Source: Acidobacteriota bacterium (GTDB lineage: Bacteria > Actinomycetota > Acidimicrobiia > Acidimicrobiales > Palsa-688). From it: DNA of 64,000 nt. The stretch lies in assembly GCA_028876385.1 (NCBI GenBank), contig JAGWSF010000225.1, positions 1 to 64,000 of the forward strand, in the 5' to 3' direction. Made by a program: the position numbers and the translations under genes. Below are positions 32,881 to 44,455 of the stretch, in pieces (within the stretch, counting starts at the first letter, position 1; each line of letters begins with the position of its first letter). The notes beneath the pieces were generated by a model. The model ran no database searches, was not told where the DNA came from, and saw only the letters and a program-made list of their open reading frames with translations.

Positions 32881-34667
32881 TTGGAACCTCCTGCGCTCGC
32901 GGTGGCCGACACCGGGGTGGCCCCCGCCGCCGACGGCCCCGCACCGGAACTCCCGCCCGACCCCCCGCCACCCGACGCCGACGCCGAGGCCGACGCCGTT
33001 GCGCCGCCGCCGGCCGGGCCGCCCCGGACGTCCTGGTTGGCGGGGAGCGAGTAGGTGACGTTGTGGGTCTTCGGCACGTTGGCGTTGGGGGCGGCCTGCT
33101 CCACCCGGTCGAGCAGGTAGGTGACCGACGGGGTGACCCGGTCGAGGAAGGGCCTCGGGTAGACGCCGAGGAACACGATGCCCACCAGCAGGGGGGCCAC
33201 CGCCGCCAGTTCCCGCCAGCTGATGTCGGCCACGGCGTCGTTGGCGGGGTTGAGGACCGGGCCGTGGAACACCCGCTGGTAGGCCCAGAGCATGTAGATG
33301 GCCGCGGTGATGATCGCCACGGTGGCCACCACGGCCCACCACCGGTGGGTGGCGAAGGTGCCGACCAGTACCAGGAACTCACCCACGAACCCGTTGAGAC
33401 CGGGCAGGCCGATGGCGCTCATCACCACGGCCAGGAAGACGGCGGCCATGATGGGCATGGACTTCTGCAGTCCGCCCAGGTCGGAGAACCGCAGCGTGCC
33501 TCGCCGTTCCCAGACGATTCCGACCAGGAAGAAGATGGCCCCGGTGGTGAGACCGTGGTTCACCATCTCGAGCACCCCGCCGGTCACACCCTGGGAGCTG
33601 AACGCGAAGAAACCGAGCACGATGAACGCCACGTCGACGATGGAGGCGTAGGCCACCAGGCGCTTCAGGTCCTTCTGCATGATGGTGATCAGCGACCCGT
33701 AGACGATGCCGACGGCGGCCAGGGTGAGCAGCACCGGGGCCATGTCGGCGGCCCCGACCGGGACCACGTAGATGCCCAGGCGCAGCAGGCCGTAGGCGCC
33801 GAGCTTGAAGAGGATCCCGGCCAGGATCATCGAGCCTGCCGTCGGCGCCTCGGTGTAGGTGTCGGGCAGCCAGCTGTGGAACGGCACCAGGGGGATCTTC
33901 ACGGCGAAGGCGACGGCGAAGCCACAGAAGATCAGGACCTGATCGGCGTGGGGCAGCGAGCCGGCGATGCGGGCCAGGGTGATCAGGTCGAAGGTCTGGT
34001 GACCCCCGTTGCGGGGAGCGGCGAGGAGGACCAGGGCGATGATGGCCACGAACAGGAACGCCGAGCCGGCGAAGGTGTAGATGAAGAACTTCATGGCCGC
34101 GTAGTTGCGGCGCGCTCCGCCCCATCCCGACACCAGGAAGTAGCCGGGTACCAGGGTGATCTCGAACATCACGAAGAAGACGAACAGGTCGAGGGACAGG
34201 AACGTCCCCATGCACGCCGCTTCGAGCAGCAGCATCCACCCCATGAACGCCCGGCTGTTACCCCTCAGGGTCGGCCCGAACATGGCGATCGGGAAGAGGA
34301 GGGCGGTCATGGCCACGAGGAACAGCGATATCCCGTCCACCCCGAGGCTCCAGTCGATACCGAAAGCCCCGATCCACGAGTGCCGGGAGACGAACTGGAA
34401 GCCGGCGGCGTGCCCCGACGTCGGGTAGTCGATGACCAGGAAGATGACGAAGGCCAGCTCCACGAGAGCGACCACCAAGCCGACGATGCCCGCCGGGCCG
34501 AGGGTGGACACCGGACCGGGGGCGGGAGCCGGCCGGCCGGTCGTCCAGGTGGACCGGCGCAGCGAGGTCGACGACCACGACGCCGAGGGGAGGAGCAGGC
34601 AGATGATGGCCCCGGCCAGGGGCAGGAACACGACGATGTTGAGGATCGGTATGCCGGTCGTTTTCAA
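32877..34667 (-). CDS. nuoM: NADH-quinone oxidoreductase subunit M
   Basis: TTG start at 34667, 3 nt after the nuoL stop; 596 aa. About 14 TM helices with FFVMFEITLVPGYFLVSGWGG (key Glu of TM5), MKFFIYTFAGSAFLFVAI, FHSWLPDTYTEAPTAGSMILAGILFKLGAYG and DLKRLVAYASIVDVAFI. The last about 45 residues are a soluble Gly/Ser/Ala tail (SGGGGSGGSSGAG) not seen in typical NuoM. Proton-pumping membrane-arm subunit. Confidence 0.95.
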   Translation of the reverse strand: MKTTGIPILNIVVFLPLAGAIICLLLPSASWSSTSLRRSTWTTGRPAPAPGPVSTLGPAGIVGLVVALVELAFVIFLVIDYPTSGHAAGFQFVSRHSWIGAFGIDWSLGVDGISLFLVAMTALLFPIAMFGPTLRGNSRAFMGWMLLLEAACMGTFLSLDLFVFFVMFEITLVPGYFLVSGWGGARRNYAAMKFFIYTFAGSAFLFVAIIALVLLAAPRNGGHQTFDLITLARIAGSLPHADQVLIFCGFAVAFAVKIPLVPFHSWLPDTYTEAPTAGSMILAGILFKLGAYGLLRLGIYVVPVGAADMAPVLLTLAAVGIVYGSLITIMQKDLKRLVAYASIVDVAFIVLGFFAFSSQGVTGGVLEMVNHGLTTGAIFFLVGIVWERRGTLRFSDLGGLQKSMPIMAAVFLAVVMSAIGLPGLNGFVGEFLVLVGTFATHRWWAVVATVAIITAAIYMLWAYQRVFHGPVLNPANDAVADISWRELAAVAPLLVGIVFLGVYPRPFLDRVTPSVTYLLDRVEQAAPNANVPKTHNVTYSLPANQDVRGGPAGGGATASASASASGGGGSGGSSGAGPSAAGATPVSATASAGGSK

Positions 34668-34670
34668 AGG

Positions 34671-36584
<1,914 letters not shown>

Positions 36585-36591
36585 AGAGACG

Positions 36592-36897
36592 TCAGCCCTT
36601 CAAGATGTGGATGTCGTCGGCGGTGGCGGCGGCTCGGCGGCGGAACATGGCCACGATGATGGCCAGCCCCACGACCACCTCGGCGGCGGCCACCACGAGC
36701 ACGAAGAACACGTTCACCTGACCGCCGATGTCGTTGAGGTCGCGGGAGAAGGTCACGAAGGTGAGGTTCACGGCGTTGAGCATCAGCTCGATGCACATGA
36801 ACATCACCAGCACGTTCCGCCTTATGAGGAGGCCGGTGGCTCCGAGACCGAACAGTACGGCGGCCAGGACCAGATACCAGGCGCTGGGTACGCTCAC
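36592..36897 (-). CDS. nuoK: NADH-quinone oxidoreductase subunit K
   Basis: 101 aa; GTG 36897 overlaps the nuoJ stop (GTGA). Three TM helices: [44 protein letters not shown] with the essential Glu of the E-channel, and [23 protein letters not shown] with the second conserved Glu. Typical length and sequence. Confidence 0.96.
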   Translation of the reverse strand: MSVPSAWYLVLAAVLFGLGATGLLIRRNVLVMFMCIELMLNAVNLTFVTFSRDLNDIGGQVNVFFVLVVAAAEVVVGLAIIVAMFRRRAAATADDIHILKG

Positions 36898-37544
36898 GAT
36901 TGATCTCCCTGGTCGGGGGGGGTGAACCGTCGGGCCGACATGAGCTCCTCCTGGTCGAACTCGCTCATCTCGCTGGCGCTGGGTTGGTGGCGCCGGGAGA
37001 GCACCACGGCGGCGACGACGGCGATCACCAGCAGCGCCGCGGTCATTTCGAACGGCAGCAGGTAGCCGGTGTAGATGGCCTGACCCAGCTTCTGCACGTT
37101 GGACCCGGCCCCGTTGAGCGCACCGGACTGGCTGGGCGTCCCGGCCGACCAGTGGTCGATGCGGGACAGGGCGAGGATCTCGACCAGCGCGACGACACCG
37201 AGCAGGACGGCGAGGGGCCGCTGGAACCGGGTCGGCTCGGCGCTGATGGCCTCCTTGCGGTCCACCCCGAGGAACATGATGACGAACAGGAAGAGGATCA
37301 CCACCGCCCCGGCGTAGACGATGATCTGCACCGCGGCGAGGAAGTCGGCCGACTGGTCGATGAACTCGAGGGCGATGCCGAAGAGGGTGATCACCAGCAT
37401 CAGGGCGCAGTGCACCGGGTTGCGGAGCAGTATCACCCCGAGGGCCCCGGTGAGGATCATGGCCGCTCCCACCGCGAACACGGCCCAGGCCGAGGCGTGG
37501 GCCAGGGCCTGCCCGGAACTGTCGGCCAGGAGGGCGGCGAGCAT
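36894..37544 (-). CDS. nuoJ: NADH-quinone oxidoreductase subunit J
   Basis: 216 aa; ATG 37544 overlaps the nuoI stop by one base (TGATG). Five TM helices, including [29 protein letters not shown] and [24 protein letters not shown], where the TM3 pi-bulge Tyr-Ala-Gly-Ala lies. The cytoplasmic C terminus is acidic. Part of the E-channel of complex I. Confidence 0.95.
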   Translation of the reverse strand: MLAALLADSSGQALAHASAWAVFAVGAAMILTGALGVILLRNPVHCALMLVITLFGIALEFIDQSADFLAAVQIIVYAGAVVILFLFVIMFLGVDRKEAISAEPTRFQRPLAVLLGVVALVEILALSRIDHWSAGTPSQSGALNGAGSNVQKLGQAIYTGYLLPFEMTAALLVIAVVAAVVLSRRHQPSASEMSEFDQEELMSARRFTPPDQGDQS

Positions 37545-38269
37545 CAGCGCTCCTCCCCGTCGCGGACCGGCCGCCGGTCGCTCACCCCGATGCCGCGCAG
37601 GGCGGCCGAGAGGGTCTCGCGCAGGGACACGTCGGTGTCGGCCGAGTAGTCGGCCGACGTCGGATCGCTCTGCCCCTTCTGGGCCGGGCGCACGCCGTAG
37701 CCCAGCTCGCCCGACCAGAGGGGTCGGCCCTCCATGGCCGCCGAGCCGGCCGGGGCGGTGGCCCGCACCCACGCCGAGGTGTGGCGGTCGTCGCCGGGCT
37801 TCCAGTCCTCCCAGGGCAGCTGCTGGGGCATCCCCTCGTCGTCGACGAGCAGCTCGGCCTTGGTGTAGATGGCGTCCTCGCGGTTGGCGAAGGAGAACTC
37901 GAACAGCTTCGATTCGGTGATGGCCTCCGTCGGGCAGGCCTCGACGCACATGTCGCAGTGGATGCAGCGCAGGAAGTTGATCTCGTACACGAAGCCGTAG
38001 CGCTCACCGGGCGAGATCGGCGTGTCGGGCGGGTTGTCGGCGCCGCGGACGTAGATGCAGCGGGCCGGGCACACGCCGGCGCACAGCTCGCATCCGATGC
38101 ACTTCTCCATGCCGTCCTCGTAGCGGTTGAGGACGTGTCGGCCATGGAAGCGCTCGGGCTTGGGGCGCTTCTCCTCGGGGTACTGGACGGTGAGGCGGGG
38201 TTTGAACGGGAGCTTGCCGGTGACGACGAAGCCGCGCAGCGGTCCGGGGACCAGATCGGCGAACCTCAT
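37544..38269 (-). CDS. nuoI: NADH-quinone oxidoreductase subunit I
   Basis: 241 aa. Two [4Fe-4S] motifs, [15 protein letters not shown] and [15 protein letters not shown], for clusters N6a and N6b, after a [11 protein letters not shown] lead. The usual protein has 160-180 aa; here about 60 extra C-terminal residues form a polar tail ([17 protein letters not shown]). Start overlaps the nuoH stop (ATGA). Confidence 0.95.
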   Translation of the reverse strand: MRFADLVPGPLRGFVVTGKLPFKPRLTVQYPEEKRPKPERFHGRHVLNRYEDGMEKCIGCELCAGVCPARCIYVRGADNPPDTPISPGERYGFVYEINFLRCIHCDMCVEACPTEAITESKLFEFSFANREDAIYTKAELLVDDEGMPQQLPWEDWKPGDDRHTSAWVRATAPAGSAAMEGRPLWSGELGYGVRPAQKGQSDPTSADYSADTDVSLRETLSAALRGIGVSDRRPVRDGEER

Positions 38270-39483
38270 GACTCACGCTCCAGGGATAGCCGGCTCTCCC
38301 GGGCTTCTTCGACTTCGCTGGCCTGGCGGCCGACGTCTATGGCCCGCCACAGGAGCGCTCCGAGCACGATGGCTCCGCCCACCGCGGCCAGACCCCACTC
38401 CCGCTGGGCCAGCCAGTGGCCCCCGCCGTTGCCGCCGGAGGTGCTGGTGGCCTGGAAGCCGGCCACCACCATCAACATGATGAGCGACGCCGGGATCAGG
38501 CGCTTCCAGCCGAGGTCCATCAGCTGGTCGTAGCGGAAGCGGGGCAGCGTGGCCCGGATCCACACGAAGATGTAGAGGACCACGAGCACCTTGACGGTGA
38601 ACCAGAGGGGGCCGACGGAGTGGCCGTCGATGGTCGGGCCGTTGGGACCGCCGAACCAGAGGGTGACGATGATGGCCGAGTTGGTCACCAACGCCGCGTA
38701 CTCGGCCAGGTAGAACCACGCGAAGTCGATCGAGGAGTACTCGAGGTTGTAGCCACCGGAGAGCTCCTCCTCGGCCTCGACGAGGTCGAAGGGGGCCCGG
38801 GTCATCTCGGCCGTTATGGCGATCGAGAACAGGATGAAAGGGATGACCGCGGTGTGGATCAGATTCCAGTGCACGAAGGACCAGTGCCCGCTCTGGGCGG
38901 CCACGATGGTGCTGGTGCTGAGCGATCCGGTCACCAGCACGACGGTGGCGGTGGTGAGCCCCAGGACCGCCTCGTAGGAGACCATCTGGGCGCTGGCCCG
39001 CACCGAGCCGAGCAGCGGGTACTTGGACCCCGACGCCCATCCGGCGAGGATCACCCCGTAGACGGCCAGGCCTGAGGTCATGAGCAGGAAGAGGATCCCC
39101 CACTGCGGGTCGGCCAGCTGCAACTCGGTGGTGTGGTGGGCGATGGTGATCCGGCCCCCGATGGGGACGATGGAGAAGGCCACCATGATGGGCACCAGCA
39201 TCAGGTAGGGCGCCAGCTTGTACACCGGCTTGTCGGCGTTGCGGGGGGTGAAGGCCTCCTTGAACAGCAGCTTGGTGCCGTCGGCGAGGGACTGCAGCCA
39301 GCCCTTGGGCCCGGCCCGGTTGGGGCCGTAGCGGACCCCCAGGTAGGCCACCGCCTTGCGCTCGTACATGACCATGAAAAGCACCGAGAGCAGAACGATG
39401 AGGAAGATGACCAGCACCTTCACCAGCAGGATGAGCCAGACGGCCAGGTTGAGACCGTTGGCGAAGAGCGGGTCGCTGCCCAT
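38266..39483 (-). CDS. nuoH: NADH-quinone oxidoreductase subunit H
   Basis: 405 aa, ATG 39483 overlapping the nuoG stop by one base. Eight TM helices with the signature motifs YERKAVAYLGVRYGPNRAGPKG (quinone-site loop), LAGWASGSKYPLLGSVRASAQMVSYE and EMTRAPFDLVEAEEELSGGYNLEYS. The last 35 residues are a charged cytoplasmic tail. Forms the quinone chamber with NuoB and NuoD. Confidence 0.96.
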   Translation of the reverse strand: MGSDPLFANGLNLAVWLILLVKVLVIFLIVLLSVLFMVMYERKAVAYLGVRYGPNRAGPKGWLQSLADGTKLLFKEAFTPRNADKPVYKLAPYLMLVPIMVAFSIVPIGGRITIAHHTTELQLADPQWGILFLLMTSGLAVYGVILAGWASGSKYPLLGSVRASAQMVSYEAVLGLTTATVVLVTGSLSTSTIVAAQSGHWSFVHWNLIHTAVIPFILFSIAITAEMTRAPFDLVEAEEELSGGYNLEYSSIDFAWFYLAEYAALVTNSAIIVTLWFGGPNGPTIDGHSVGPLWFTVKVLVVLYIFVWIRATLPRFRYDQLMDLGWKRLIPASLIMLMVVAGFQATSTSGGNGGGHWLAQREWGLAAVGGAIVLGALLWRAIDVGRQASEVEEARESRLSLERES

Positions 39484-42302
39484 CAGCTGTCACCTCCGTG
39501 AGCCTCTATGGTCACCGTCGTCGCCACCGCCGCCGAGTCCACCAGGTCCCCGGCCGAGCCACCGGGCAGGTTCCAGGTGACGACCGCGGTGCCGGCCGGG
39601 AGCGACGCGTCGGCCGCCGCCGGCACCGTCAGCTTGCCCCGCGACGAGCGCAGCTCCACCATCTCGCCCTCGGCGGTACCCATTTCGGCCAGGACCGCCG
39701 GGTTGACCCGCACCGTGGCGTCGGGGGCCAGACCGGCGAGCTGAGCGGCGGCCTGCACCTGGGTGCCGCCGTCCCACATGGTTCGGCGGGTGACCAGACG
39801 CAGTCCGTCGGCGGGGGGAGCGGTTCCCGACGGGGCGGGCACCGGGGGGGTGCCGAGGTGGGGGGGTACGGCGGGCACGCCTTCACCGGACGCCCCTGAG
39901 GGGGGCGGCTCGGGGTAGGCGACGTGGTCGGAGGGGTCGACGCTGTCGGGTTCGGGTGTCATCTCCACCGACGTGACGAGCAGGGCGCTCGGGGCGATCC
40001 GGTGCAGCTCGGCCGAGGCGATCCCGGGGTCGGCCATGGGGTCGAGGGGCCGGGAGGTCACCGTCTGGGCGATGGTCGCGGCGTCGGCGGGGACGACCAC
40101 CCCGTCCCGGGCCCGGATGCCGGAGAGCAGCTCGTAGTGGACCCCGTGATGCAGCGGTGATACCCGCTCGATCTCGGCCCAGATGTCCTCCAGGCAGGTG
40201 AACGCCAGGTTGACGCCCATGCGCTCGGCCAGCTCCGAGGCGATCATCCAGTCGGGCCAGGACACCGAGTGCTCCACGACCAGCTGGCTCAGCCAGGTGA
40301 TCCGCCCTTCGATGTTGGTGAAGGTGCCCCGTCGCTCGGCCCAGGCCGAGGCCGGCAGGACGACGTCGGCGTGCCGGACCGAGGCGTTGAGGTGGGTGTC
40401 GACGGCGACCACGAAACGGGCGCCGAGCAGGCCCCGCAGGGCCAGGTTGGAATCGGGGAAGTCGGTGAGCGGGTCGGCCCCGACCAGCACCAGCGCGCCC
40501 ATCCGGCCGCGGCTCGACTCGTTGAGCATGGCCGCGGTGTCGAAGCCCCGCTCGGCGGGCAGGGGGGCACCCCACTGGTACTCGAACCACTCCCGCCCGT
40601 CGTCGAGCCCGACCCGGCCGGGCAGGACGCCGGGGGACAGACCGAAGTCGAGGGCGCCGTGGATGTTGCCCCGGCGCAGGGCCGACAGGAACTTGACGCC
40701 GGGCAGCCCGGCCAGCACGTGGGCCGCCGCCGCGACCTGGGCTTCGGACTCGGCCAGTGAGGGCCGGCCCAGGACCACGACCACCGGCGGGCCCGCCGGC
40801 GACCCCACCTCCGCGGCCCGGGACACGTGGGCCCGCACCGCCTCGATGGTGGCCCGGGCCACTCCGGCCACGTCCCCGGTGACCGGCTCCGAGCTGGCGA
40901 CGGCGGCCGCCAAGGCGGCCAGCTCGCCGGGCCGGTAGAGGGCCGTCTCGGCGGCGTAAGGGGTGAGACCGGTGGGCGCCGGGGTCAGCTCGACCAGCTG
41001 GGTGCCCTGCTCCCGCACGGCGTGACGGAGGCGCAGGTACAGGACCGGCAGCTCCTCTTTGATGTCGGGCGCGACGGTGATCACCAAAGCGGCGCGGGCC
41101 GCCTCGTCGATGGTGGCGCGGGGCAGCCCGAGGATGGTCTCGGCCGGCACCCCGTCGCCGAGCTGGGCGTCGACGGAGTCGGTGCCGAACACCATGCGGG
41201 CCGTCTTGGACCACACGTAGGCGTCCTCGTTGGGCAGCCGGGCGCCGCCGATGACACCGATGCCCCCGCTTTGACGGGCCCGGGCCAGACCCTCGGCGGC
41301 CCGGGCCAGGGCGGCGCCCCAGGTCGTCTCCACCAGCTCGTTGCCCTCGCGCACGAGCGGGACCGACAGGCGGGTGGATCCGGCCGCGGCGGGGAAGGCG
41401 AAGCGCCCCTTGTCGCACAACCAGCCCCAGTTGACCGGGTCGGAGTCCACGCCGATCAGCCGGGTCACCTCGTTGGAGCTGGCCTGGACGGCACTGCGAC
41501 AGCCGACGGCGCAGGTGGTGCAGGTGCTCTCCACCTGCTGGAGGTCCCACGGGCGGGCCTTGAAGCGGTAGGGCTTGGCCGTCAGCGCCCCCACCGGGCA
41601 GATCTGCACGACGTTGCCGCTGAAGTTGGAACCGTAGGGCTGGCCGGCGAAGATGGCCACCTCGGTGCGGTCGCCGCGCTCGGCGAAGTCGATGAACGGG
41701 TCTCCCGCCACCTCGTCGGCGAAGCGGACGCAGCGGCCGCACTGGATGCAGCGCTCCCGGTCGAGGTACACGAGGTCGGAGATGGGGATGGGCTTCTCCC
41801 AGTGCCGCTTCTCCTCCACGAAGCGCGACTCGCCCGGGCCGTAGGCCAGGGTCTGGTCCTGGAGGGGGCACTCGCCCCCCTTGTCGCACACCGGGCAGTC
41901 GAGCGGGTGGTTGACCAGGAGGAACTCGAGCACCCCCTCCTGGGCCTTGACCGCCTTGTCGCTCTTGGTGTGGATCGCCATGCCGTCGGCCACGGGGTTG
42001 TAGCAGGCCGGCATGAGGGTGGGTCCCCTCGGGCCTTCGACCTCGACCAGGCACATGCGGCACATGCCGACCGGCTTCATCCGGGGGTGGTAGCAGAACC
42101 GCGGGATGTAGACGCCGGCCTCGTCGGCGGCGTCGATGATCCACTGGCCGGCCCGGGCCTCGACCGAACGGCCGTCGATGGTGATGTTGACGGTCTCGCC
42201 GCTCGCAGCCGGGGCGGGAGGGGGGGTCCCCACCGCGCTCTCGGTGACGAGGGGTCGGCGCACGAGGCGAACCGGGACTTCGTTGCGGGTGGCGTCAGAC
42301 AC
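39483..42302 (-). CDS. nuoG: NADH-quinone oxidoreductase subunit G
   Basis: 939 aa; GTG 42302 lies 8 nt inside the nuoF end. N-terminal 2Fe-2S ferredoxin domain (FCYHPRMKPVGMCRMCLVEV, ACYNPV), then the His/Cys-ligated cluster N5 (HPLDCPVCDKGGECPLQD) and CIQCGRCVRFADEV, followed by a molybdopterin-oxidoreductase fold starting CTTCAVGCRS. The C-terminal part has a long Pro/Ser/Gly linker (EPPPSGASGEGVPAVPP) before a last aspartate-decarboxylase-like beta-barrel domain. Peripheral arm of complex I. Confidence 0.95.
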   Translation of the reverse strand: MSDATRNEVPVRLVRRPLVTESAVGTPPPAPAASGETVNITIDGRSVEARAGQWIIDAADEAGVYIPRFCYHPRMKPVGMCRMCLVEVEGPRGPTLMPACYNPVADGMAIHTKSDKAVKAQEGVLEFLLVNHPLDCPVCDKGGECPLQDQTLAYGPGESRFVEEKRHWEKPIPISDLVYLDRERCIQCGRCVRFADEVAGDPFIDFAERGDRTEVAIFAGQPYGSNFSGNVVQICPVGALTAKPYRFKARPWDLQQVESTCTTCAVGCRSAVQASSNEVTRLIGVDSDPVNWGWLCDKGRFAFPAAAGSTRLSVPLVREGNELVETTWGAALARAAEGLARARQSGGIGVIGGARLPNEDAYVWSKTARMVFGTDSVDAQLGDGVPAETILGLPRATIDEAARAALVITVAPDIKEELPVLYLRLRHAVREQGTQLVELTPAPTGLTPYAAETALYRPGELAALAAAVASSEPVTGDVAGVARATIEAVRAHVSRAAEVGSPAGPPVVVVLGRPSLAESEAQVAAAAHVLAGLPGVKFLSALRRGNIHGALDFGLSPGVLPGRVGLDDGREWFEYQWGAPLPAERGFDTAAMLNESSRGRMGALVLVGADPLTDFPDSNLALRGLLGARFVVAVDTHLNASVRHADVVLPASAWAERRGTFTNIEGRITWLSQLVVEHSVSWPDWMIASELAERMGVNLAFTCLEDIWAEIERVSPLHHGVHYELLSGIRARDGVVVPADAATIAQTVTSRPLDPMADPGIASAELHRIAPSALLVTSVEMTPEPDSVDPSDHVAYPEPPPSGASGEGVPAVPPHLGTPPVPAPSGTAPPADGLRLVTRRTMWDGGTQVQAAAQLAGLAPDATVRVNPAVLAEMGTAEGEMVELRSSRGKLTVPAAADASLPAGTAVVTWNLPGGSAGDLVDSAAVATTVTIEAHGGDS

Positions 42303-43632
42303 GTGCCAACCTCCGCGGCAGGCGGTCGGGCGGGAACGGGCAGCGACCCTCCCGGACGTGGGCCAGGTACTCGTCTTTGAACATGCGCAGCCCGGCCGCG
42401 ACCGACGGCGGCATGGACGGTCCGAGGACGCAGATGGTGGTCTGGGCGGGGGGCCAGGCGACGCCCGGGGAGATGTTGTCGCAGATGTCCATGAGCAGGT
42501 CCAGGTCGGCCTCCCGACCGCGGCCGGCCTCGATGCGCTCCAGCACCTTCTCCAACCACCCGCCGCCCTCCCGGCAGGGGGTGCACTGGCCGCAGGATTC
42601 CCGGTGGAAGAACCGGACGATGCGCCACGCCGCCCGCACCGTGCAGGTGGTGTGGTCCATGGGTATCACCGACCCCGACCCGGCCATGCTGCCGATCCCG
42701 GCGATGGCCTCGTTGGACAGGGAGACGTCGAGGTGCTCGGGCCCGATCCAGGGGGAGGAGACGCCGCCCGGGATGATCGCCTTCAGATTGTTGTCATCGC
42801 GGATGCCACCACCGAGGCGGGGGTCGAAGATGAGATCGCGGAAGGTGACCTTGGCCCACTCCAGCTCGTAGTTGCCCGGGCGCTTCACGTGGCCGGCCAG
42901 AGCGAGCAGCTTGGTGCCCTTGGAGCGGCCGTCGCCGAGCGCCGCGAAGTGGTCCCCGCCGTTGAGCAGGACCCAGGGGAGGTTGGAGACGGTCTCGACG
43001 TTGTTGACGATGGTCGGGGCGCCGTAGAGGCCCATCACCGCCGGGAAGAAGGGGGGCTTGATGCGGGGATAGCCGCGCTTGCCCTCCAGGCTCTCGAGCA
43101 GGGCGGTCTCCTCCCCGCAGATGTAGGCGCCGGCCCCGGGGTGCACGACGATGTCCACCGAGAAGTCGCTACCGAAGATGCGATGGCCGACCGCCCCGTA
43201 GCCGTAGGCCTCGTTGAGCGCGGCTTGGAGCCGCTCGAGGGCCAGCGGGAATTCGCCGCGCACGTACAGGAAGATCTGGGCGGCGCCGATGACGTAGGCG
43301 CAGATCAACGCCCCTTCGATCAGCTGGTGGGGGTCACCCTCGATGAGGGCGTGGTCCTTGAAGGTGGCCGGCTCGCTCTCGTCGCCGTTGATGGTCAGAT
43401 AGACCGGCGACGCCTGGCGCAGCATGCCCCATTTGCGCCCGGCCTCGAAGCCGGCCCCGCCCCGGCCGAGGATGTTGGCCGTGTTCACCGAGTCGTGGAT
43501 CTCCTGCGGGGTCATGGTCAAGGCCTTGCGCAGGCCCTGGTAGCCGCCGTCGGCGAGGTACGACTCGAGGGTCCAGGAACGGTCGTGGTGGAGACGTCGG
43601 GTGACGATCTTGGGCGCGTCGGTGACGGGCAC
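42295..43632 (-). CDS. nuoF: NADH-quinone oxidoreductase subunit F
   Basis: 445 aa from GTG 43632, 42 nt after the nuoE stop. NADH and FMN sites: GRGGAGFEAGRKWGM, NGDESEPATFKDHALIEGDPHQLIEG, VVHPGAGAYICGEETALLESLEGKRGYPRIKPPFFP, and the [4Fe-4S] N3 ligands ESCGQCTPCREG with a later Cys. Entry point of electrons from NADH. Confidence 0.96.
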   Translation of the reverse strand: MPVTDAPKIVTRRLHHDRSWTLESYLADGGYQGLRKALTMTPQEIHDSVNTANILGRGGAGFEAGRKWGMLRQASPVYLTINGDESEPATFKDHALIEGDPHQLIEGALICAYVIGAAQIFLYVRGEFPLALERLQAALNEAYGYGAVGHRIFGSDFSVDIVVHPGAGAYICGEETALLESLEGKRGYPRIKPPFFPAVMGLYGAPTIVNNVETVSNLPWVLLNGGDHFAALGDGRSKGTKLLALAGHVKRPGNYELEWAKVTFRDLIFDPRLGGGIRDDNNLKAIIPGGVSSPWIGPEHLDVSLSNEAIAGIGSMAGSGSVIPMDHTTCTVRAAWRIVRFFHRESCGQCTPCREGGGWLEKVLERIEAGRGREADLDLLMDICDNISPGVAWPPAQTTICVLGPSMPPSVAAGLRMFKDEYLAHVREGRCPFPPDRLPRRLARV

Positions 43633-43674
43633 TGGCTCAGGCCCTTTCCCAGTTCGGCCGCCGGGGGTGCAACG

Positions 43675-44385
43675 TCACGGACGCCCCTCCAGATGGGCGG
43701 CGTCGACCACGTTGGTGGCGGTGGTGGTGCGGTGGGTGGACAGCTCGACGGCGGGGGCGGTCGAGCGGTGGGCGGCCGGGCCGGCATCGACGTCGGCACC
43801 GACCTCGGTGCTCGGCGGGGTGGCCTCATCGGTCGGCCCGGCGGCGGCCAGACCTACGGAGCGGCGGACCCGCATCAAAGTGCCGTGCGGGGGCACTTCG
43901 TCGTCGAGGCGGCCGTGGCGCAGGTCATCGGTCAGGGTGTCGAAGCCCTCGGGGTCCACGTCGCCGAAGAAGCGCCAGTTGACCGTGAGGCACGGGGCGT
44001 TACCGCAAAGCGCCAGGCACTCGGCGTCCTCGAGGGTGAACATGCCGTCGGCCGTGGTGCCTCCCGGCGCCACCCCGAGGCGCTCCTCGGCGTGCTCGAG
44101 CAGCCGGTAGGCGCCCTGCAGCATGCAGGCGATGTTGGTGCAGACGGCGATGAGGTACCGGCCGACCGGCTCGAAGTGGAACATGTCGTAGAACGACGCC
44201 GTGCCGCGGACCTCGACGGCTTCGAGGCCGACCAGCTCGCCGACATGGTTCATGCCGTCCTCGCTCAGATAGCCGTCCTGTTCCTGCAGGATGTGCAGGA
44301 TGGGGATCAGCGCCGAGCGGGGCTGGGGGTAGAGGGCGATGAGGTCCAACGCCCGCTGAAGGTTGTCCGGGTTCAGCCGAGGCAC
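43675..44385 (-). CDS. nuoE: NADH-quinone oxidoreductase subunit E
   Basis: GTG 44385 with AGGA 7 nt upstream gives 236 aa. Thioredoxin-like 2Fe-2S subunit: ILQEQDGYLSEDGMNHVGELVGL, then VCTNIACMLQGA (first Cys pair) and CLALCGNAPCLTVN (second). The last about 65 residues, after DDLRHGRL, form an Ala/Thr-rich tail absent from shorter NuoE. 70 nt separate it from nuoD, the largest gap in the operon. Confidence 0.93.
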   Translation of the reverse strand: MPRLNPDNLQRALDLIALYPQPRSALIPILHILQEQDGYLSEDGMNHVGELVGLEAVEVRGTASFYDMFHFEPVGRYLIAVCTNIACMLQGAYRLLEHAEERLGVAPGGTTADGMFTLEDAECLALCGNAPCLTVNWRFFGDVDPEGFDTLTDDLRHGRLDDEVPPHGTLMRVRRSVGLAAAGPTDEATPPSTEVGADVDAGPAAHRSTAPAVELSTHRTTTATNVVDAAHLEGRP

Positions 44386-44455
44386 GCCCGATCCTTGCCC
44401 AGGTAGGTGGCTCGGGTCCAACCGAGCGACTCCGACGGTGCCAAGGACAAGCCCC

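Noticed and set aside
40827..42380. A 517-aa plus-strand frame opposite nuoG
   Set aside because: Shadow of nuoG; no motif, strong Gly/His/Val bias.
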